NCBI GenBank assembly: GCA_944326945.1
Contig: CALVFY010000019.1
Coordinates: 1 to 53,301 of the forward strand
Source of the DNA: an uncultured Rikenellaceae bacterium
GTDB taxonomy: Bacteria; Bacteroidota; Bacteroidia; Bacteroidales; Rikenellaceae
DNA: 53,301 nucleotides
Reading direction: 5' to 3'
Made by a program: the position numbers and the translations under genes. This document shows positions 51,026 to 53,301 of the stretch, piece by piece (positions within the stretch are counted from its first letter, which is position 1; each line of letters opens with the position of its first letter). The notes under the pieces are model-generated. The model made no database searches and was not told the DNA's origin. It saw nothing but the letters and a program-made list of their open reading frames with translations.

Positions 51026-52222
51026 ATGATGAAAAAAGTGGTTCTGGCCTTTAGTGGAGGTCTCGATACGTCTTACTGTGCTATTTATTTGGCCAAGGAG
51101 ATGGGCCTTGAAGTCCATGCAGCATTGGCGAATACGGGCGGTTTTTCGCCCGAGGAGCTGGAGCGGATCGAGCGACGAGCCAAAGGGCTGGGCGTCAAGA
51201 GTTATGTGGCGCTCGACGTGGCCCAGGACTATTATCGGCACGCCATTAAGTACATGGTATTTGGCAATGTGCTTAAAAATGGTACTTATCCTATCTCGGT
51301 CAGTTCCGAGCGTATTTCGCAGGCTACGGCCATCGCCAAATATGCCCGTAGTATCGGTGCCGATTATCTTTGCCACGGCAGTACGGGAGCAGGAAACGAC
51401 CAGGTGCGTTTCGATATGATTTTCGACATCATGGCGCCGGAAATCGAGGTGATTGCTCTGATTCGTGAGAAACGGCTCAGCCGTGAGGAAGAGATCGCCT
51501 ATCTGCGTTCGCATGGCGTGGATTTCGATTTTAAAAAGGCTGAATATTCTATTAATCAGGGGCTTTGGGGAACCTCTGTGGGAGGTAAGGAGACCCTGAC
51601 TTCGTCGGAGACATTGCCCGAGGAAGCCTATCCTTCTCAATTGACCCAGACCGAACCTCGTCGTATTACCTTGACTTTCGAGAAGGGAGAGTTTGTCGGT
51701 TTGGATGGAAAACATTTCGAGGATCGTGTCGAGGCGATTCGTGCTTTGCAGGCTGTGGCAGCCCCGTATGCCATCGGCCGCGATATGCACATCGGCGATA
51801 CGATCATCGGTATCAAGGGCCGTGTAGGGTTCGAGGCGGCTGCCCCGATGGTTATCATCAAGGCTCACCATATGCTCGAAAAACATGTTCTGACTCAGTG
51901 GCAGCTCTTCTGGAAGGACCAGATCGCGGCTTTCTATGGCAATCATCTGCATGAGGGACAGTATTACGATCCCGTGATGCGTGACATGGAAGCAATGCTC
52001 GAAAAGAGTCAGCGTAATGTCACCGGTGACGTCTATGTGGAGTTGCATCCCTATCGTTTCGTATTGGTGGGTATCAAGAGCGAACACGATCTGATGAGTA
52101 ACAAGTTCGGTGCTTACGGCGAGACCATGAGCGACTGGACCAGTGACGATGTGAAGGGCTTCGGTAAGATTTTCGGTAACCAGAACCGTATTTACTATAA
52201 GGTGAACGGAGGCGGGGAGTAA
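51026..52222 (+). CDS. argG: Argininosuccinate synthase
   Basis: The enzyme joins citrulline and aspartate with ATP. The ATP-binding P-loop LAFSGGLDTSYCAIYL and the segments CHGSTGAGNDQVRFD and YSINQGLWGTSVGGKE are diagnostic. At 398 residues the length is normal. The start is ATG at 51026 (a second ATG follows directly). It follows the GNAT gene by 24 bases and argC by about 110, so all three form one pathway operon. Confidence 0.96.
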   Translation: MMKKVVLAFSGGLDTSYCAIYLAKEMGLEVHAALANTGGFSPEELERIERRAKGLGVKSYVALDVAQDYYRHAIKYMVFGNVLKNGTYPISVSSERISQATAIAKYARSIGADYLCHGSTGAGNDQVRFDMIFDIMAPEIEVIALIREKRLSREEEIAYLRSHGVDFDFKKAEYSINQGLWGTSVGGKETLTSSETLPEEAYPSQLTQTEPRRITLTFEKGEFVGLDGKHFEDRVEAIRALQAVAAPYAIGRDMHIGDTIIGIKGRVGFEAAAPMVIIKAHHMLEKHVLTQWQLFWKDQIAAFYGNHLHEGQYYDPVMRDMEAMLEKSQRNVTGDVYVELHPYRFVLVGIKSEHDLMSNKFGAYGETMSDWTSDDVKGFGKIFGNQNRIYYKVNGGGE

Positions 52223-52332
52223 TCCTGTCCTGTTTCTTGAATACGCTTGGAAGCATATCCGTTTCGGCCGGGCCGACAGGGATAGTGTCTCGTGGGCGCG
52301 GGAAAGAGTCGTATCTCATAGTATTTGGAAAA

Positions 52333-53301
52333 ATGAAGGTAAGAGTCGGAATCATAGGTGGTGCCGGTTATACGGGAGGCGAGGCCATCCGTATTCTGTT
52401 GCGGCATCCTCAGGTTGAGCTTGTATTTGTGCACAGTAACAGTAACGGGGGGAACCTTCTTAGCGATGTGCATGCCGATCTGTTCGGCGAAACGGATATG
52501 CGGTTCACGGATGAATTGCGTACGGATGTCGATGCTCTGCTCCTGTGTGTAGGACATGGCGATGCCCGCAAATGGATGGAGGCCCATCCTCTGCCCGGGA
52601 GTGTACGGGTGATCGATCTCAGTCAGGATTTTCGTCTGGCGGCCGGGGCTTCGTTCGGAGAGAGAAAATTTATCTACGGTTTGCCCGAGATGAATCGGGA
52701 AAAGATTCGTACGGCCCGAAATATTGCCAATCCGGGCTGTTTCGCCACCTGTTTGCAGTTGGCCATGTTGCCGTTGGCAGCCGGTGGACTGCTTGCATCC
52801 GATGTTCATATCAGTGCCGCTACCGGGAGTACCGGGGCCGGGCAGAAATTGGCCGCCACCTCTCATTTCAGTTGGAGAGCCAATAATCTGTCGGTCTATA
52901 AGGCTTTCGAACACCAACATCTGAAGGAGATCGGGGAGAGTATCCGTTCGCTCATGCCGGACTTCTCGTCTGAGATAGACTTTATTCCCTATCGGGGCGA
53001 CTTTACACGGGGTATTATCGCATCGGGCTATACCGATTCCGACTTGACACAGGAGCAGGCCCTGGAATTATATAAGGAATATTATCATGAGGCTGCCTTT
53101 ACGTTTGTGAGCGACCGGAACGTGAATCTCAAACAGGTGGTAAACACCAATAAATGTCTCCTTTCGGTAGAAAAACATGGCGACAAATTGTTGGTCGTAA
53201 GTGTGATCGACAACCTGCTGAAGGGTGCCAGCGGACAGGCCGTGCAGAATCTGAACCTGATGTTCGGACTCGACGAACGGGCAGGCCTGCTACTTAAACC
53301 G
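52333..53301 (+). CDS. argC: N-acetyl-gamma-glutamyl-phosphate reductase, 3' end cut by window edge
   Basis: The open frame starts with ATG at 52333 (KVRVGIIGGAGYTGGEAIRI, a Rossmann NADP motif). It continues 323 codons to the last base without a stop. The catalytic cysteine is in ANPGCFATCLQL, followed by SAATGSTGAGQKLAAT and YRGDFTRGIIASGY. Proteins of this family have about 320-345 residues and often end shortly after KGASGQAVQNLNLMFGL, so only a few codons should be missing. It reduces acyl-glutamyl phosphate to the semialdehyde in arginine synthesis. The sequence on the opposite strand has only shadow frames. Confidence 0.93.
   Translation, partial: MKVRVGIIGGAGYTGGEAIRILLRHPQVELVFVHSNSNGGNLLSDVHADLFGETDMRFTDELRTDVDALLLCVGHGDARKWMEAHPLPGSVRVIDLSQDFRLAAGASFGERKFIYGLPEMNREKIRTARNIANPGCFATCLQLAMLPLAAGGLLASDVHISAATGSTGAGQKLAATSHFSWRANNLSVYKAFEHQHLKEIGESIRSLMPDFSSEIDFIPYRGDFTRGIIASGYTDSDLTQEQALELYKEYYHEAAFTFVSDRNVNLKQVVNTNKCLLSVEKHGDKLLVVSVIDNLLKGASGQAVQNLNLMFGLDERAGLLLKP

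Noticed and set aside
50393..52087. 564-codon open frame on the minus strand opposite GNAT and argG
   Set aside because: It runs antisense to two clearly recognised genes and its translation is His/Arg/Thr-rich with no family features; it is a shadow of codon bias.
1..53301. Mobile elements, prophage or CRISPR arrays
   Set aside because: No transposase, integrase, cas gene, long terminal repeat or spaced direct repeat array was seen on reading the window.

Overview
The window looks like chromosomal DNA of a Bacteroidota (Bacteroidales) bacterium. Upstream regions carry the phylum's TAnnTTTG -7 element, in three places with TTTG exactly 19 bases upstream (sufB, the ECF S-component gene, the SRP RNA). 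Shine-Dalgarno sequences are mostly absent. Several families typical of the phylum occur: DUF4199, DUF4293, the BT_3928-like DoxX protein, the DAHP synthase/chorismate mutase fusion, and WG-repeat proteins. Genus cannot be fixed from sequence alone; a Rikenellaceae/Alistipes-like genome is a guess. No insertion sequence, phage, CRISPR array, tRNA or rRNA was seen.

Layout, left to right. (1) 1-7.8 kb: the 3' end of a TPR gene, then sufBCDS for Fe-S cluster assembly, tmk and a DoxX-like membrane protein. (2) 7.9-13.3 kb: a tripartite RND efflux operon (adaptor, pump, TolC-like channel). (3) 13.5-18.3 kb: a large secreted TPR protein paired with an outer-membrane barrel. (4) 18.4-23.1 kb: tatC/tatA facing an operon of an ECF S-component, a Tat-signal DUF362 protein and a NapH/NapG-like Fe-S fusion. 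(5) 23.2-27.0 kb: mltG, the SRP RNA gene, a threonylcarbamoyl-AMP synthase, DUF4199, GT2 and DUF4293. (6) 27.1-35.1 kb, minus strand: pheA - aminotransferase - tyrA - aroF/chorismate mutase, followed after 11 bases by a kinase-WG / vWA / pseudokinase-WG cassette. (7) 35.1-41.6 kb, minus strand: a glycosyltransferase and ilvD-ilvB-ilvN-ilvC with a structured leader. (8) 41.7-50.1 kb: nadC, a DPP IV peptidase, a PagL-like barrel, superoxide dismutase, rubrerythrin, a PepSY-like protein and a two-component system. (9) 50.4 kb to the end: arginine biosynthesis (GNAT, argG, argC running off the edge).

Two items stand out. First, a 28-codon Phe/Tyr-rich leader peptide upstream of pheA, too short for ordinary gene calling, is followed by a terminator hairpin. 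A stretch of its own coding region can pair with the 5' arm of that hairpin, which is the logic of ribosome-mediated attenuation. Second, the kinase / vWA / pseudokinase cassette has one protein with intact kinase residues, one paralogue that has lost them, and an intact MIDAS vWA protein between. It resembles TerY-type phosphorylation modules but has no PP2C phosphatase, and its position suggests it is co-transcribed with, and perhaps attenuated with, aromatic amino acid synthesis.
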